A stretch of DNA of 64,000 nucleotides. Origin: Nemophila menziesii (taxonomy: Eukaryota > Streptophyta > Magnoliopsida > Boraginales > Hydrophyllaceae). Positions 10,740 through 23,201 of the stretch are shown here, in pieces. Numbering within the stretch: the stretch's first letter is position 1; each line of letters opens with the position of its first letter. The translations under genes were made by a program, and so were the position numbers. The notes under the pieces were generated by a model. That model did no database searches. It was not told the origin of the DNA and was given only the letters and a program-made list of their open reading frames with translations. Location of the stretch: positions 8,973,441-9,037,440 of the forward strand of contig JARWIR010000016.1 in the NCBI GenBank assembly GCA_029959085.1, given 5' to 3'.

Positions 10740-11640
10740 TCTGCATCATCCTGGAGTATAGTATAGTTTTCATATGTCCCATCTTCATTTAATATTTTGG
10801 TCCCCGAATAGTTCTCTCATGCTTGCTTTCTCTTTTTCAATAATCTCTAACGCACTCCATTTCTTGTTTTCTGAAAAACCTGCATCTTATGTTTCCAGAT
10901 GTTCCAAAGTGTGTAAAGTACAAAAGCTGTAATAAGTCTCCTATTTCAGCCATTTCGTGTGTATTCGTTCATAGTATTTACGATCCAATCTTTTAAGTTG
11001 CCTGTATAACATCTTTCAATTTTGCATTGCACTGGTAAATTTTCCCAGACCGCCATGCTAAACGGACATTTGAGAAGGAGATGTTACATTGTTTTCGATT
11101 CCATTTCACACCATTCCTATGTATCAGTTTGAACATATTTCCTTTTCTCCATCCCTTCTTTAATTGGAATTGCTCTGTTGCAAATTTTCCAACCAAAGTT
11201 CCTAATTTTCGATGGAACATCTGGATGCGAGATTTTTTCCATATTTTGTTATGATTATCTTCTCCTTTTCAATTCCTTTTTGGATGATTGACTATCATCT
11301 TCAATTCCTTTTTGGATGATTGACTCTCATCTTCAATTCCCTTTTGTACCAAACAATGATAACCACATTTCCTTGAACATTTTCCATCCTTAGTATGTGG
11401 CCAAATGATTTGGTCATCCTTTTCAAGTTGTAGTATCAGAATCTTTAGAATTTCTTTGATATTTCTTCTTGTACCCAATATTTTAATGATGTCCAAGTTC
11501 CATCTGGTCATATTCGAATTTAAACATTCGACAACTACATTCACCTTGAATCCTTTTACATTTTCTAGTTGTATCCTTTATCCACCCAGATTTGATCCTA
11601 AATATTATTGATAGCTCATTCCTATTTTTCAATAAGCATT
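10740..11640 (-). pseudogene. LINE zf-RVT region of ORF2 (broken)
   Basis: Three-frame reading on the minus strand gives the segment between RT and RNase H: 'DDQIIWPHTKDGK..KCGYHCL' (the W-x-x-x-x-x-G-x-x-S-V-x-S-x-Y motif), then the zf-RVT-like 'FGWKICNRAIP' in a shifted frame and 'FSNVRLAW'. Multiple stops and shifts. A tandem duplication at 11268-11340 adds to the damage. Part of the LINE reverse transcriptase polyprotein. Confidence 0.65.
11268..11340 (-). repeat. 32-bp tandem duplication in the LINE
   Basis: Two near-identical 32-bp units (11268-11299, 11300-11331; one mismatch) plus a 9-bp partial third unit. The unit starts TTCAATTCC. It duplicates LINE coding sequence and is a secondary mutation. 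Confidence 0.8.
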
Positions 11641-11742
11641 GGTCTTATAAAAATTGATAGCCTTTGAAGATACTTGCCTAGCTCCATGATCTTTTTTTTC
11701 TTCAATTTTGAGTACCACATACTAGTATTAGGGAAATATATT

Positions 11743-13183
11743 TGATTTCTCCCTATTTTTGATATATTAATCTATACTTGAGACATCATTTTAGAGATAT
11801 TTAGTATTTAATTTTGTGATTTTTCTTCATTTATTCATACTTTACACTTTCTTGTGAGTTTTTTGCGCGTAATTTGTGTTTTTTTTGTAGCACTTAGGTA
11901 TATGGAAGCTATTACACTTATGGATACCGATTCAAAGTGGAAAAGTAAAGGTAATCCCTTAGTTAAAGTAAAAAAGGATAGGTTTTGATATATATGGAAA
12001 GTAAAGAAGCTTCTGAAACTGCACATACGTCCACTAATTAATTTACTGTAGAAAATCGGTATGAAATTAGGAGGAGATTTTTATATGAGCAGGTAGATCT
12101 TTCAAACACGATCATTTCCATATAAAGAACATTAAATTCTTATAAGTAACAAAGGATATATGTCCAAATAAATATCTGCAAAGGTTTATCTTGTCCTACA
12201 ATTTAGGGATACGAATTTTGGTAATATTAGGACTCCTTAACTTGGGAATTACTCCTAAATTCAACCAAGGGACTATATATATATCCATTCCCACCTTGGA
12301 GAAATCATCCTTGGTCAGTCCCTAATGATTTAAATACCAAGAGGAAGCCTAGATCAAGAGTGGAAGGAGATTGGAAACTGTTCATGCCATTCCAACCCTT
12401 CCCGTTTGTAATTCTGTATTCTTATTTCTTTCTGATGAACTAATTTATTTGACTTGAGATTAGCATATGGGTATGAACCCTAGACTTGTTTTATATGTTA
12501 TTTAATTTGGTATGTCCCTTTACATTTAACTGAATTTAGTAGTGATAGCTCTGTATTATGTGCCTTAAAGTAATGCATGTAGTTCTTGCAAAGCGCACGT
12601 ATAGGATTACCATATTAATTGATTTAACATCTGGAAGGGGGATTCAATTATGGAAAACACCACATAGTTGTCTAGTGTGCGATAGTGATCCGGAAGGTCT
12701 TGCCTAACTGGATAGTCATTAGGGTTTATTTTAACCACCATGTTTTGAGCCTCCTACGTCCACCCAGAAGGGGGTTAGGAGGAATTTAGAATCTCGACTA
12801 TTATATATCACACTATTCTACCTTAGGTAGTAAACATAGAACAAGGCTAGTGGAGATTACTTGCTAGTTCTCAAGCTGAACTATCATAAGCTTCTATCTA
12901 CCCTATTTTACTTTCTTGTCTTTAATTTAAGTTTGTTTAGAGTCATAAAACAAAATAAATATTTCAAAGTCTTTTCCTTTTCAGCGTATTATTCTTCTAG
13001 CTTCTTTTATTTGTACTTTATATTTGCACGAGTTCTCCTAACTTTCGTAGTCTCTGAGGACGAATTCTACTTATCATTAAAACTTGCATACGATTTGTGA
13101 TACTTGCAGTGAGTAACATGTTTGGTTAGGGTGATAGTTGCATATTTATTTATCATTATTTTATCACACTTTAACCGACACCA
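11743..13183 (+). repeat. 5' LTR of element B
   Basis: The 1441-bp LTR runs TGATTTCTCC to ..CCGACACCA, directly followed by the primer site. It contains the terminal inverted hairpin, TATA-like ATATATATATA at 12274-12284, and the family blocks 'ggaagggggattcaatta' and 'gtctagtgtgcg'. Confidence 0.9.
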
Positions 13184-13189
13184 AGTTTT

Positions 13190-13207
13190 TGGCGCCGCTG
13201 CCGGGGA
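13190..13207 (+). promoter_or_regulatory. primer-binding site for tRNA-Asp, element B
   Basis: TGGCGCCGCTGCCGGGGA is the complement of the 3' end of plant tRNA-Asp with one mismatch. It lies six bases after the LTR end. tRNA-Asp priming is typical of Athila-type gypsy elements. Confidence 0.85.
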
Positions 13208-13310
13208 CTACATCATTAGTCCTTGAGCTTTTATTTAGTGCTTTTATTTTTAGTTAGTTCTATTTTATGTTTTTTGTTTTTTTGTTTTGTCTTTTTCAGA
13301 TTTCTTTTAG

Positions 13311-14402
13311 ATGGAAAATCAACGGTTAGAGCTAGGTATTTCTTGCCCATTCCGAGTGCAGCTTATAGAGATTCTCCCTCCATCTATTCAAGCCGTTAGA
13401 TTCAAGCCCGATCCGGACATGATTAATCAATTCACGAGCTATGGGAAATATAGTGGTGCTAGGCATCAAGATCCAGTCCGATCCGTTCATAAATTCATGC
13501 AATTCCGTGATGCCCACATTACTGAAAGTGTTACACAAGAACAAGTGTATTATTTAATGTTTCAATTATTCTTGACCGAGAAAGCAAGCGATTCATTAGT
13601 TGATCAACGTTCTGAGATAATAACAAATTGGGACAAGCTTCAAGCAAGATTCCGTGATCAATTTTATCCTACAAGTATGAGTCTGAAGGAACAATTGGAG
13701 TTTATGAATTTCTTACAAGAAGCCGGAGATATTGTTAGCGAAGCATGGACTAGATTTCACAGAAAGTTGGCAAGATGTCCACTTCACGGATACACGCCAG
13801 AATTACAATTAGACATGTTCTATAAGGGACTCAATGCATAGTCAAGGCTGAGAGTAGATGATCTGGGTCGTGGTGGTTTTGTCTCCATGGATCCAAAAGA
13901 AGCAAAGAGTGGTATGTAAAGATTATCAAAACTGACATGAGTGGGCCACAATGACAAGCTCTTGCTACTAATACTAATATGGAGGATAAAGTTTCTAGCT
14001 TGCAAGATCAAATAAAACAACTCACTATGATTGTTGACAAATAGTAGCAAAGCAAAGAATCCGAGGTGAAGGTTGTGAACGCTACCCATGCATACTCCAT
14101 GGGAAATCAGAATTATCACCAAGGTAATAATATTCAGCAATTAATTCCAAGTAGGGTAGCTATTCAGAACTGTTCATATCAACCTCGACCTCAAGAAACT
14201 GTTTATTAAGTGCCACCTCAACAGCTATACCTGCAAGAACAAGCGTATGAAAATCAAGCTAATCAGTGCTGCTAAATCCCACAACTTCTCAAAGGAAAAT
14301 ATGAGCTGACTTGAGTCAAAGATCGATGCATCCGTAGTGCAAGGCCTGCAACAACAGAATCATGATCTGAAACAACATAATAATCTTTTAGAGAAAAATG
14401 TG
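13311..14402 (+). pseudogene. element B gag (broken)
   Basis: Begins with ATG 13311, 127 bp after the LTR. The first 176 codons are open and match the Retrotrans_gag domain: 'FTSYGKYSG', 'VHKFMQF', 'RFRDQFYPTSMSL', 'WTRFHRKLARCPLHG', 'FYKGLN'. A stop at 13841 is followed by further frames giving a Gln-rich tail with 'NYHQGNN' and 'YQPRPQE'. Homologous to Gag of C and D but with a much shorter N-terminal extension. Interrupted at about 14403 by solo LTR N. Confidence 0.8.
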
Positions 14403-14408
14403 ATGTGA

Positions 14409-15975
14409 TGCGGTGTCGGCTAAGGTGTGATAAAATAATAGATAAAATAGATGCAAGTAAACACCCTAGCCTAGCACGTTACTCACTGCAAGTATCACAG
14501 ATCGTATGCAAGTTTTAATGATTAATAAGATTCGTTCCTCAGAGAGTATGAAAGTTAGAGAGAACTTATGCAAATATCAAATTCAAATAAGAAAGCTAAA
14601 AGATTAATATGCAAGAAATTGAAAGACAAGTAGAATTTTTGTTTGGTTTTTTGAATAGAAAAATTAAATAATTAAAGTAATGACAGAAAAGTAAATAAGA
14701 GAACAAATAGTATGAGAGTTTAGCTCGAGATATAGCAAGTAATCCTCACTAGCCTTGTTTATTCTAATCATGTAAGGGAGAATTATGCAGAATTGCAATA
14801 ACCAGGATTCTAAATTCCTCTTAACCTCCTTCCGGGTGGACTTAGGTGGTGACCTCACAATTACCAGGGAACTTAACTAAGGTGATCCTATTCCACTAGA
14901 TTCTTAGATGAGACTGGCATGCAATAATGGTTGGTGGTTAAATCAAACCCTAACGACTATCTAGTTAGGCAAGCCCTTCCAGATCACTACCATACACTAG
15001 ACGTTTATGTGGTGTTTCAATAGTTAGACATCCCTTCCGGGCGACCATCTAACTACTATTAAGGTAATCCTATACGTAAGCCTCTACAAGGCAAACAAAC
15101 AATAAATCAGAACACATAAAACAGAGAATAAAAAAGTAATTCATTTAAATATTATAATCCAAAATTAAAATAGATGTAAAACAAGTCTAGGGTTCATACC
15201 CATATGCTAAATCTCAAGCTAAAATAGAACTAGTTCATACTAAATAAAGAAAAGAAAACAATTACAAATTTGAGGGCTAGTGAAGGCATAATTTGATGTC
15301 TAACTCCTTCCATACTTCTCTTCTCTTGTTGTAAGATTCCTCTTGGCTTAAGGTTTGGACAAGGACGATATTCTACTGATAATAGTGTGTATTTATAGGG
15401 TATTACAAACCCTAGTTCGGATTCTTGGAGTAGATGGCAAGAAATAAGACTCTTTTCCAAATCAAATTCGTTTCCTAAAATATAGGAGAAGGGAAAAACT
15501 ATTGTTGTCTTGTTTTGGACGTAACTCCTTCAACATTGCTCCGATTTTCTCCTAACTTATATCGAAACGATCGCGTCGAAATATCTACACTTTATTTTTA
15601 GATCGTTCTTTCAAATTTCCAGCCTATTTTGAGTTATGAACCTTAGTGGACGTGGCTGCTGAAATTCAGATTTACTTGACAACTTTTCCTTTCCTAGTTT
15701 ATCTCTTCTTTCTTCTGTCTTCAGTTTCCATCCTTATCTTCTTTCCTTATCTCTTAAGAATTTATTTGGAATTTATTTAATTTTCATATATCTTTAAAGC
15801 TTCACAATTAACAAACAAATTAAACCAAATATGCTCTAAAAATAATAATTCATCAAATCAAGACAAAAAATAGGAAAATAAGAAAATATGAATAAAAATC
15901 GATACTTAAATACTCTAATACACCTAAAATGATGTCACCAACCTAGATTAATTCATCACAAATAGGGAGACATCA
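14409..15975 (-). repeat. solo LTR N inserted in element B
   Basis: A complete minus-strand LTR of the GACACCA-ending type: it begins TGCGGTGTCG and ends GAGACATCA on the plus strand. No internal region is attached on either side: gag sequence of B lies left and the gag/protease linker of B lies right. It is therefore a solo LTR formed by LTR-LTR recombination. A clean target duplication could not be recognised, probably through mutation. Confidence 0.8.
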
Positions 15976-16015
15976 ACGACTCACTACAATCATAGAACAA
16001 ATGCAAAGTTAACTC

Positions 16016-16515
16016 TTGCAATTGACCCAAAGTACAAATTCTAACTTGAAGAAGATCCAATACGTTGACGAGAAGGTTAAGACTATTAATATTCAAGCTG
16101 AAAAGATGAAAGAATCACCACCTTCTCCATCAAGTAAAGTGGAGGTTCTACCAACCAAGACAAACGTAAATAGGATGAACTTAGATGAGATAATTATTGA
16201 AGATTGGGTTGAAGAGGTTGACCAAGATGAGATTAAGATGCCAAGAGTGGTTGATGCACCAAGAATGGAAGAGAAAAGCATGGTGAGACCACCACCCCCA
16301 TATTGTTATCCTGTAACATCCGTTTATCCAAAGGAAGACCAAGAGAGATTTATGGAGAGTTAAAACAAGTGAAAATCAATGTTCCTCTACTCGAAGCTAT
16401 GGAAGGAAAGAGAAACTATGAACGATTCTTTATGGAGGCACTCTCCAGTAAATATAAGTTCAGAGAATCCAAGACTGTGGCACTCAACGAAGGGATATCA
16501 ACACAAGTTCAGTGA
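16016..16515 (+). pseudogene. element B gag-protease linker
   Basis: The 16016-16363 frame encodes an acidic linker ending in 'RPPPPY', corresponding to the 'RPPPPFPSR' segment of C and D. After a frameshift at about 16320 the sense continues in the 16303 frame: 'LKQVKINVPLLEAM', matching '[11 protein letters not shown]' of D. It stops at 16515. Structural linker of the polyprotein. Confidence 0.65.
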
Positions 16516-16529
16516 AAGTTACCACCAAA

Positions 16530-16920
16530 GCTTAAAGATCTTGGAGGTTTCAACCTCCCAATCAAAATAGGTGGTATATTCCACATAAGGGCAATGTGTG
16601 ATTTATGGGAGAGTATGATTATCATGTCCAAAAGTATATTCAGGAGGATTGGTATTAGTGACGTAAAACCAACATTTGTAGTCTTACAACTTGCAGATTA
16701 ACCAACAGCAAAATCGTGGGGTGTAATCGAGGGCGTGCTCGTCCAAGTACGTAACCTTGTTATTCTCACATACTTTATTATTCTTAATTATAAAGCAGAT
16801 AAGAACGTCCCGTTCATATTTGGGCGTCCATTCCTAGCCACGAACAATACCATAGTCAATGTGAATGAGGGAAACGTGACTTAGCATATTGAAGATGATT
16901 CTGAAACATTCTATGTTTCA
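16530..16920 (+). pseudogene. element B protease remnant
   Basis: Minor-frame reading gives 'LPPKLKDLGGFNLPIKIGG' ([19 protein letters not shown]), then 'CDLWESMIIMSKSIF' where D has '[15 protein letters not shown]', so the catalytic DxGA motif is destroyed. It continues to 'NVPFIFGRPFLATNNTI'. Stops are scattered. A retroviral-type aspartic protease, dead here. Confidence 0.7.
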
Positions 16921-17175
16921 GGAAGAAGAAGAAAAAGAAGTCACGAGAACTATCGGCAATTAGAGTTGTGACCAAAAGGCCAGAACTTGTAAGCCCCCAA
17001 GACATAATGGAAAATGAAATTGAGTTTGTTGTAAGAGAAGAGGTAGTGTGAAGATCTCCCAACCCCAAGCATAAAAGTCATTCGATAGGGCCATACTTCA
17101 TCACTCGAATTATTTCAGAAGGAGTAGTCGAAATAAAAGCTATTAGAGAGTTGCAAACTCAAATTAGTATATGTT
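16921..17175 (+). pseudogene. element B integrase C-terminal remnant after a large deletion
   Basis: Soon after the protease remnant the sequence reads 'SIGPYFITRIISEGVVEIK', the GPY/F module at the very end of integrase (D: '[18 protein letters not shown]'). In D these points are about 3 kb apart. RT, RNase H, the integrase zinc domain and core are therefore deleted from B, leaving a short joined remnant. Confidence 0.7.
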
Positions 17176-17243
17176 GATCACCTCACTCAATGCTATGGAG
17201 GCTATGAAAAGAAATAACAGAGGTAACACGTCGAACTTTGAAA

Positions 17244-17258
17244 GACGTTAAACAAAAG
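17244..17258 (+). promoter_or_regulatory. conserved post-pol motif, element B
   Basis: GACGTTAAACAAAAG follows the pol end and is preceded by CGTCGAAC. The identical 15-mer, reversed, occurs after pol in C (25995-26009), D (51886-51900) and E (62039-62053), although the surrounding sequence has diverged. A similar motif is familiar downstream of pol in Athila-type elements. Role unknown. Confidence 0.6.
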
Positions 17259-17464
17259 TGCCTTTCGGAAGACATCCCACAATATTTTATTTTTGTATGG
17301 TTTTATGTTTTTGTTCTTTTTAGTTAGTTTATGTGCTTTTTAGTGCATATTGCAGTAATAAGGAAGGTGTGAGTGTTTCTGATGTGTAGGTATGCAAAGG
17401 TTCGAGTATGGGGTAAAAAATTGGAAATTTTTCGAAGTTAAAGAGTGCTGGATCAAACTAAAAT

Positions 17465-18005
17465 TGTGGTACGCCACAACCTCTCATGGTGCACCGCACC
17501 TTTATCGTATCGTCAATTACAAAAAACAGTGCCATGGTCTAGAAAAACTTCACAAGGCCATAACTTTTCTCTGGTGTTAGTATTCACTTTTTCTCGAGTC
17601 TAAATCACATATTTTTTCGAGATCTATCAAATGGATGGAGAACACCTGAAAACAAAAACAGGTTTTTTCACAAAAACCAGCAGCCAGCTACGATGCACCG
17701 CGCCCAAGGAAACCGTTACAACAGTCTAGAAATCCGGTTCATATTCGAGGCCACCGAAGGAGAAACCGTGTCGTCACGTGCGACACCGTGACACGGTCCA
17801 AGTCAGAAAATACCCGTGGTACACCGCAGGGTGACCGCAGTACACTACGCCAACAAGGAAACCGTCACCACGATCAACAATTCAGGTCCAATACCGAGAG
17901 GCCACATGGCCATACCGCTTCGTCAAAATTCGCAAGACTGTGACAAAGGGGCATATCGTCACCTACGGTACATCGCATGACATCCGCGGTACACCGCATG
18001 TAGGC
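17465..18005 (+). repeat. dispersed GGTACACCGC-type boxes, element B
   Basis: A GC-richer block in otherwise AT-rich DNA repeats variants of GGTACACCGC (about 17467, 17489, 17690, 17815, 17966, 17988) with spacers of tens to a hundred bases. It occupies the same slot (between pol and the accessory ORF) as the paired CCGG boxes of C, D and E but has a different unit sequence. Open frames through it are not genes. Confidence 0.55.
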
Positions 18006-18281
18006 GGTTTGAAGGATAAATTGTTTCCTTTTTGGATTTTAATCCTACATAAACTAAACCTAACTTTTTCTTCGGCCCAAAGTACAAAAATTCCAGTCCC
18101 AAACTCCATTAATACACCTTGAAGCTTGATCAAACCTTCAAAATCAAAAAGATCATCAAGTTTTCAATATTTCTTTCACCACAAGTAAATTGTTCCTTTC
18201 CAGTTTTTCATAATCCTCCATCCAAACAACAAAGTCAAGCCACACCAATCATTCAAAACTTAATCTCATACTTGGTGCATC

Positions 18282-18294
18282 TTGAGTTGTGGGT
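18282..18294 (+). promoter_or_regulatory. PPT-like motif upstream of the accessory ORF, element B
   Basis: TTGAGTTGTGGGT lies nine bases before the ATG at 18304, matching the TTGAGTTTGGGGT placed 9-10 bases before the accessory ORF in C and D. Other copies in B: 18697-18708 (after the ORF), a decayed one at 19333-19345, and the tract before the LTR (20277-20293). Confidence 0.6.
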
Positions 18295-18303
18295 TAAACA
18301 AAG

Positions 18304-18576
18304 ATGACTAACAAAACAGATGTTATGGATTACAAGAGGAAGTGTTACATCTTAAGTAAGAAAAAGAATTTGCCTAGAGCTACAACAGAGAAATCCATTG
18401 ATTGTGATGAGCCAAGTTCAAAGAAGACAAAGATCGAGGTAACTACAGAAAAACCACTACGTAAGTATAACATGAGAAAGAGGATACCAGCCAAACAAAA
18501 AGAGAAGATAACCAACACTATTGACTTAATGTTGATACAAGACGATTCCCTCCCTATTATTAATGAGAGAACATAG
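18304..18576 (+). CDS. accessory ORF, short form, element B
   Basis: A 90-codon frame beginning MTNKTDVMDYKRK, clearly homologous to the accessory ORF of C (24787-25107) and E (60659-61123). It shares the basic DYKRK motif, 'NLPRAT-EK-ID-DEP' and a Lys/Arg-rich centre, which looks like a nuclear-localisation region. It stops earlier; the conserved C-terminal 'GQVP-SN' appears shortly downstream (about 18580-18610) in another frame, so the 3' end is frameshifted. The large central domain of the D protein is absent. Function unknown; no enzyme motif. Confidence 0.55.
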   Translation: MTNKTDVMDYKRKCYILSKKKNLPRATTEKSIDCDEPSSKKTKIEVTTEKPLRKYNMRKRIPAKQKEKITNTIDLMLIQDDSLPIINERT

Positions 18577-19117
18577 TTTTTGGCCAGGTACCACCCTCTA
18601 ATACTTCTCCTTAACTGCTTATGTATTATAGTTTAAATTTGTTTAAATTTTATTGTTTTTTTAGTCTTTTCAGAGTCGTGGGGACACGGCTCATTTTTGA
18701 GTTGGGGTAGGGATTCATTGTCCTCATCTTCCTTTTTGTTGTTGCATTAAAATTAATTTTTTTATGGTTAGAATTGGCATAGAATATGGAGAATGTACCT
18801 ATCGAACATATTTTAATTAAGTCAATAATAGTAAGTAGTATGTTTATCAACGGTGTCACATATATGTTTATTATGTATGCATGAAAACAGGAAGTAAAAG
18901 ATAGGGAAGATTAATAAGCAATGCGTATGAAGTGTCAAGTTGGAACTTACGGAGAGTTAATCGGTGTGTCGAACGTGAGGTTTGAAATTAGTTGAAAACT
19001 CTTTTGTCTATGAACTTATAGTGAAAGAGTAACAAAATTTGGTAGTTAGAAAATTGAAGAAGGCATCTTTCATATTGAAGCCATTTGAATCCTTTTAGAT
19101 TTCTCACCCTTTTATTT

Positions 19118-19136
19118 GATGATTATTATTATTATC

Positions 19137-19183
<47 letters not shown>

Positions 19184-19202
19184 TATTATTATTATTATTA
19201 TC
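19118..19202 (+). repeat. (ATT/ATC)n microsatellite
   Basis: About 85 bp of ATT then ATC/ACC then ATT triplets in the 3' region of element B. Confidence 0.9.
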
Positions 19203-20070
19203 TGTCTTAGCCCCTCTGAGCCTTTCTAAAATCCTTTTATTAAGCCACATTACAAGCATACCCCTTAGTTTTAGGACTTATCCATATGACCTGCACTTGA
19301 ATCGCAAAACCTGAAACAAGTTGTTCTAGAGCTTGAGTTTAGGATGGTACGTTACATCATTGGCAAACATTGGGATTGGAAATTGATTGTAATTGTGATA
19401 TTATTGATGATAGTTTATTATTGCAACCCTTTGCCAGGGTAAAAGTAAATGAAAAAAGATACATTGAAAATAAAAGAAATATGAGAACAAGTGGCATGAC
19501 ATCTCACCTAAAAAAGGGGGTCATAACCAAGTTAGAAAAATATATGAAAAAGATTGAAAAGATTTGGACCGGCAAAGTGGATTTTGTTTTGTAATCATCA
19601 TAAAAAGCTTTATTGGGTTATCTGGGGATGCAATTCAAAGCATCAAAATTGGGTTGAGTGAGATCATCTTCGATGTAAACCTAATCTCTAGGGAGATTCG
19701 TTGATGGAATGTGAGGAGAGAACCAAAAGCTTACTTTTCATTATTCAAATATACCATACCGTCCCTATGCCAACGTTATAACGGTAAATACCTTAGGATT
19801 TCTAGCTACTTGGTGGAGGAACAATGGAACAGTTAGGGAATAGGTGAACGGACCATTGGATAGTATATTAAGACACATGATCACCCTATAGCCATTAGCA
19901 GGAAATGAGTTGAAGACCTCTCCTTCTGGCATTGCAAAGTTAATCTAGACTTGAAATTATGAATTTTTTTTATTATGTGTATATTAAGCATATATGTGCA
20001 TTATTTCTTAATAAACACTATATAATACTTTTTAGATATTTTTCTCTAGGATCATTTATTACATTCTCTC

Positions 20071-20236
20071 TTCTTCTTCTTCTTCTTCTTCTTCTTCTTC
20101 TTCTTCTTCTTCTTCTTCTTCTTCTTCTTCTTCTTCTTCTTCTTCTTCTTCTTCTTCTTCTTCTTCTTCTTCTTCTTCTTCTTCTTCTTCTTCTTCTTCT
20201 TCTTCTTCTTCTTCTTCTTCTTCTTCTTCTTCTTCT
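20071..20236 (+). repeat. (TTC)55 microsatellite
   Basis: 166 bp of uninterrupted TTC. The corresponding site in element E (46574-46590, reversed) has only about four GAA units, so the tract expanded in B. Confidence 0.95.
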
Positions 20237-20257
20237 ACCCTACTGTTCTTATCTTTA

Positions 20258-20293
20258 TTGTAACGGGACGATACAACTTTTAGTTGGGTGTCT
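20258..20293 (+). promoter_or_regulatory. PPT-proximal hairpin and polypurine tract, element B
   Basis: Stem TTGTAACG (20258-20265) and CGATACAA (20269-20276) around a GGA loop has one mismatch. It is followed by the tract ending GTTGGGTGTCT at the LTR start 20294. Plus-strand primer site. Confidence 0.7.
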
Positions 20294-21299
20294 TGATGTC
20301 TCTCTATTTGTGATATATTAATCTATACTTGAGACATCATTTTAGGGATATTTAGTATTTAATTTCAGGATTTTTCCCCATTTATTCATAAATTACACTT
20401 TTCTTGTCTAGTTTTAGTTGTTTTACTATTCTGTGAGCTTTTGCGCGTAATTTGTGTTTTTTTTGTAGCACTTAGGTATATGGAAGCTATTCCATCTATG
20501 GAAACTGATTTAAGGTGGAAAAGTAAAAGAAATCCCTTGGTCAAATTAAAAAAGGATAAATTTGGATATATTTGGAAAGTAAAGAAGCTGCCCAAACTGC
20601 ATATACATCCACTAATTAATTTACTGCAGAAAATTGGTATGAAATTAGGATGAGATTTTTATACGATAATATAGATCTTTCAAATGCGGTCGTTTTCATA
20701 TAAAGAATATTATATTCCGATAAGTAACAAAGGATAAATGTCCAAATCAATATCTGCAAAAGTTTAACTTGTCCTACAATTTAGGGATACAAATTTTAGT
20801 AAGATTAAGACTTCTTAACTTGGGGATTACTCCTAAATTCGACCAAGGTCCTATATATCCATCCCTATCTTAGAGAAATCATCCTTGGCCAGTCCCTAAT
20901 CATCTAAAGACCAAGAGGAAGCCTAGATCAAGAGAGAAGAAGAGAACAAGGAGATTGGAAGCTGTTCATGCCATTCCAACTCTTCCCGTTTGTAATTTTG
21001 TATTTTGTATTCTTTCTTATGAACTAATTTATTTAACTTGAGATTAGCATATGGGTATGAACCCTATACTTTTTTTATATTTTATTTAATTTGGGATGTC
21101 CTTTTACATTTAACTGAATTTAGTAGTGATAGATCTATATTATGTGTCTTGAATTAATGTGTGTAGTTCTTGCGAAGTGCACGTGTAGGATTACCATAGT
21201 AATTAAGTCAACATCCGGAAGGGGGATTCAATTATGGAAAACACCACATAGTCGTCTAGTGTGCGGTAGTGATCCTGAAGGGCTTGCCTAACTGGATAG
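20294..21299 (+). repeat. 3' LTR of element B, first piece
   Basis: Starts TGATGTCTCT after the polypurine tract and matches the 5' LTR (11743-13183) block by block until 'aactggatag', where element C is inserted with duplication GATAG (21295-21299). Confidence 0.9.
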
Positions 21300-23165
<1,866 letters not shown>

Positions 23166-23201
23166 AGACCCCAAACTCAAACCTTTGTCGTCCCGACAAA
23201 G
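23166..23201 (-). promoter_or_regulatory. polypurine tract and PPT-proximal hairpin, element C
   Basis: In the minus sense, hairpin CTTTGTCG/CGACAAAG (23183-23190 and 23194-23201) with a 3-base loop precedes the tract TTGAGTTTGGGGTCT (23166-23180), which abuts the 3' LTR. Confidence 0.75.

Larger units (their letters stand above)
10142..11737 (-). mobile_element. LINE (non-LTR retrotransposon), 3' part
   Basis: The minus strand encodes the end of a plant L1-type ORF2: the region after RT, a zf-RVT domain and a terminal RNase H-like domain. The reading frame is broken by stops and shifts. Element B is inserted at 11738 (duplication ATATT); the LINE continues at 35397, where the RT C-terminal thumb is encoded in the same orientation. 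The 3' end and any poly(A) tail could not be located; copia A lies at that edge. Confidence 0.75.
18577..20257 (+). other. 3' non-coding region of element B
   Basis: No gene. It contains two trinucleotide tracts, the tRNA-like motif TTGCAACCCTTTGCCAGGGT at 19421-19440, the TTTGGACCGGCAAAG block at 19562, and 'gggttatctggggatgc', all shared with the 3' regions of C, D and E. The 120-codon frame at 19959-20321 is translated microsatellite (poly-Leu). Confidence 0.7.

Noticed and set aside
13820..14140. 106-aa minus-strand frame in element B
   Set aside because: Antisense to the gag remnant, no motif.
19959..20321. 120-aa frame with a long leucine run
   Set aside because: It is translation of the (TTC) microsatellite in the 3' non-coding region of element B.
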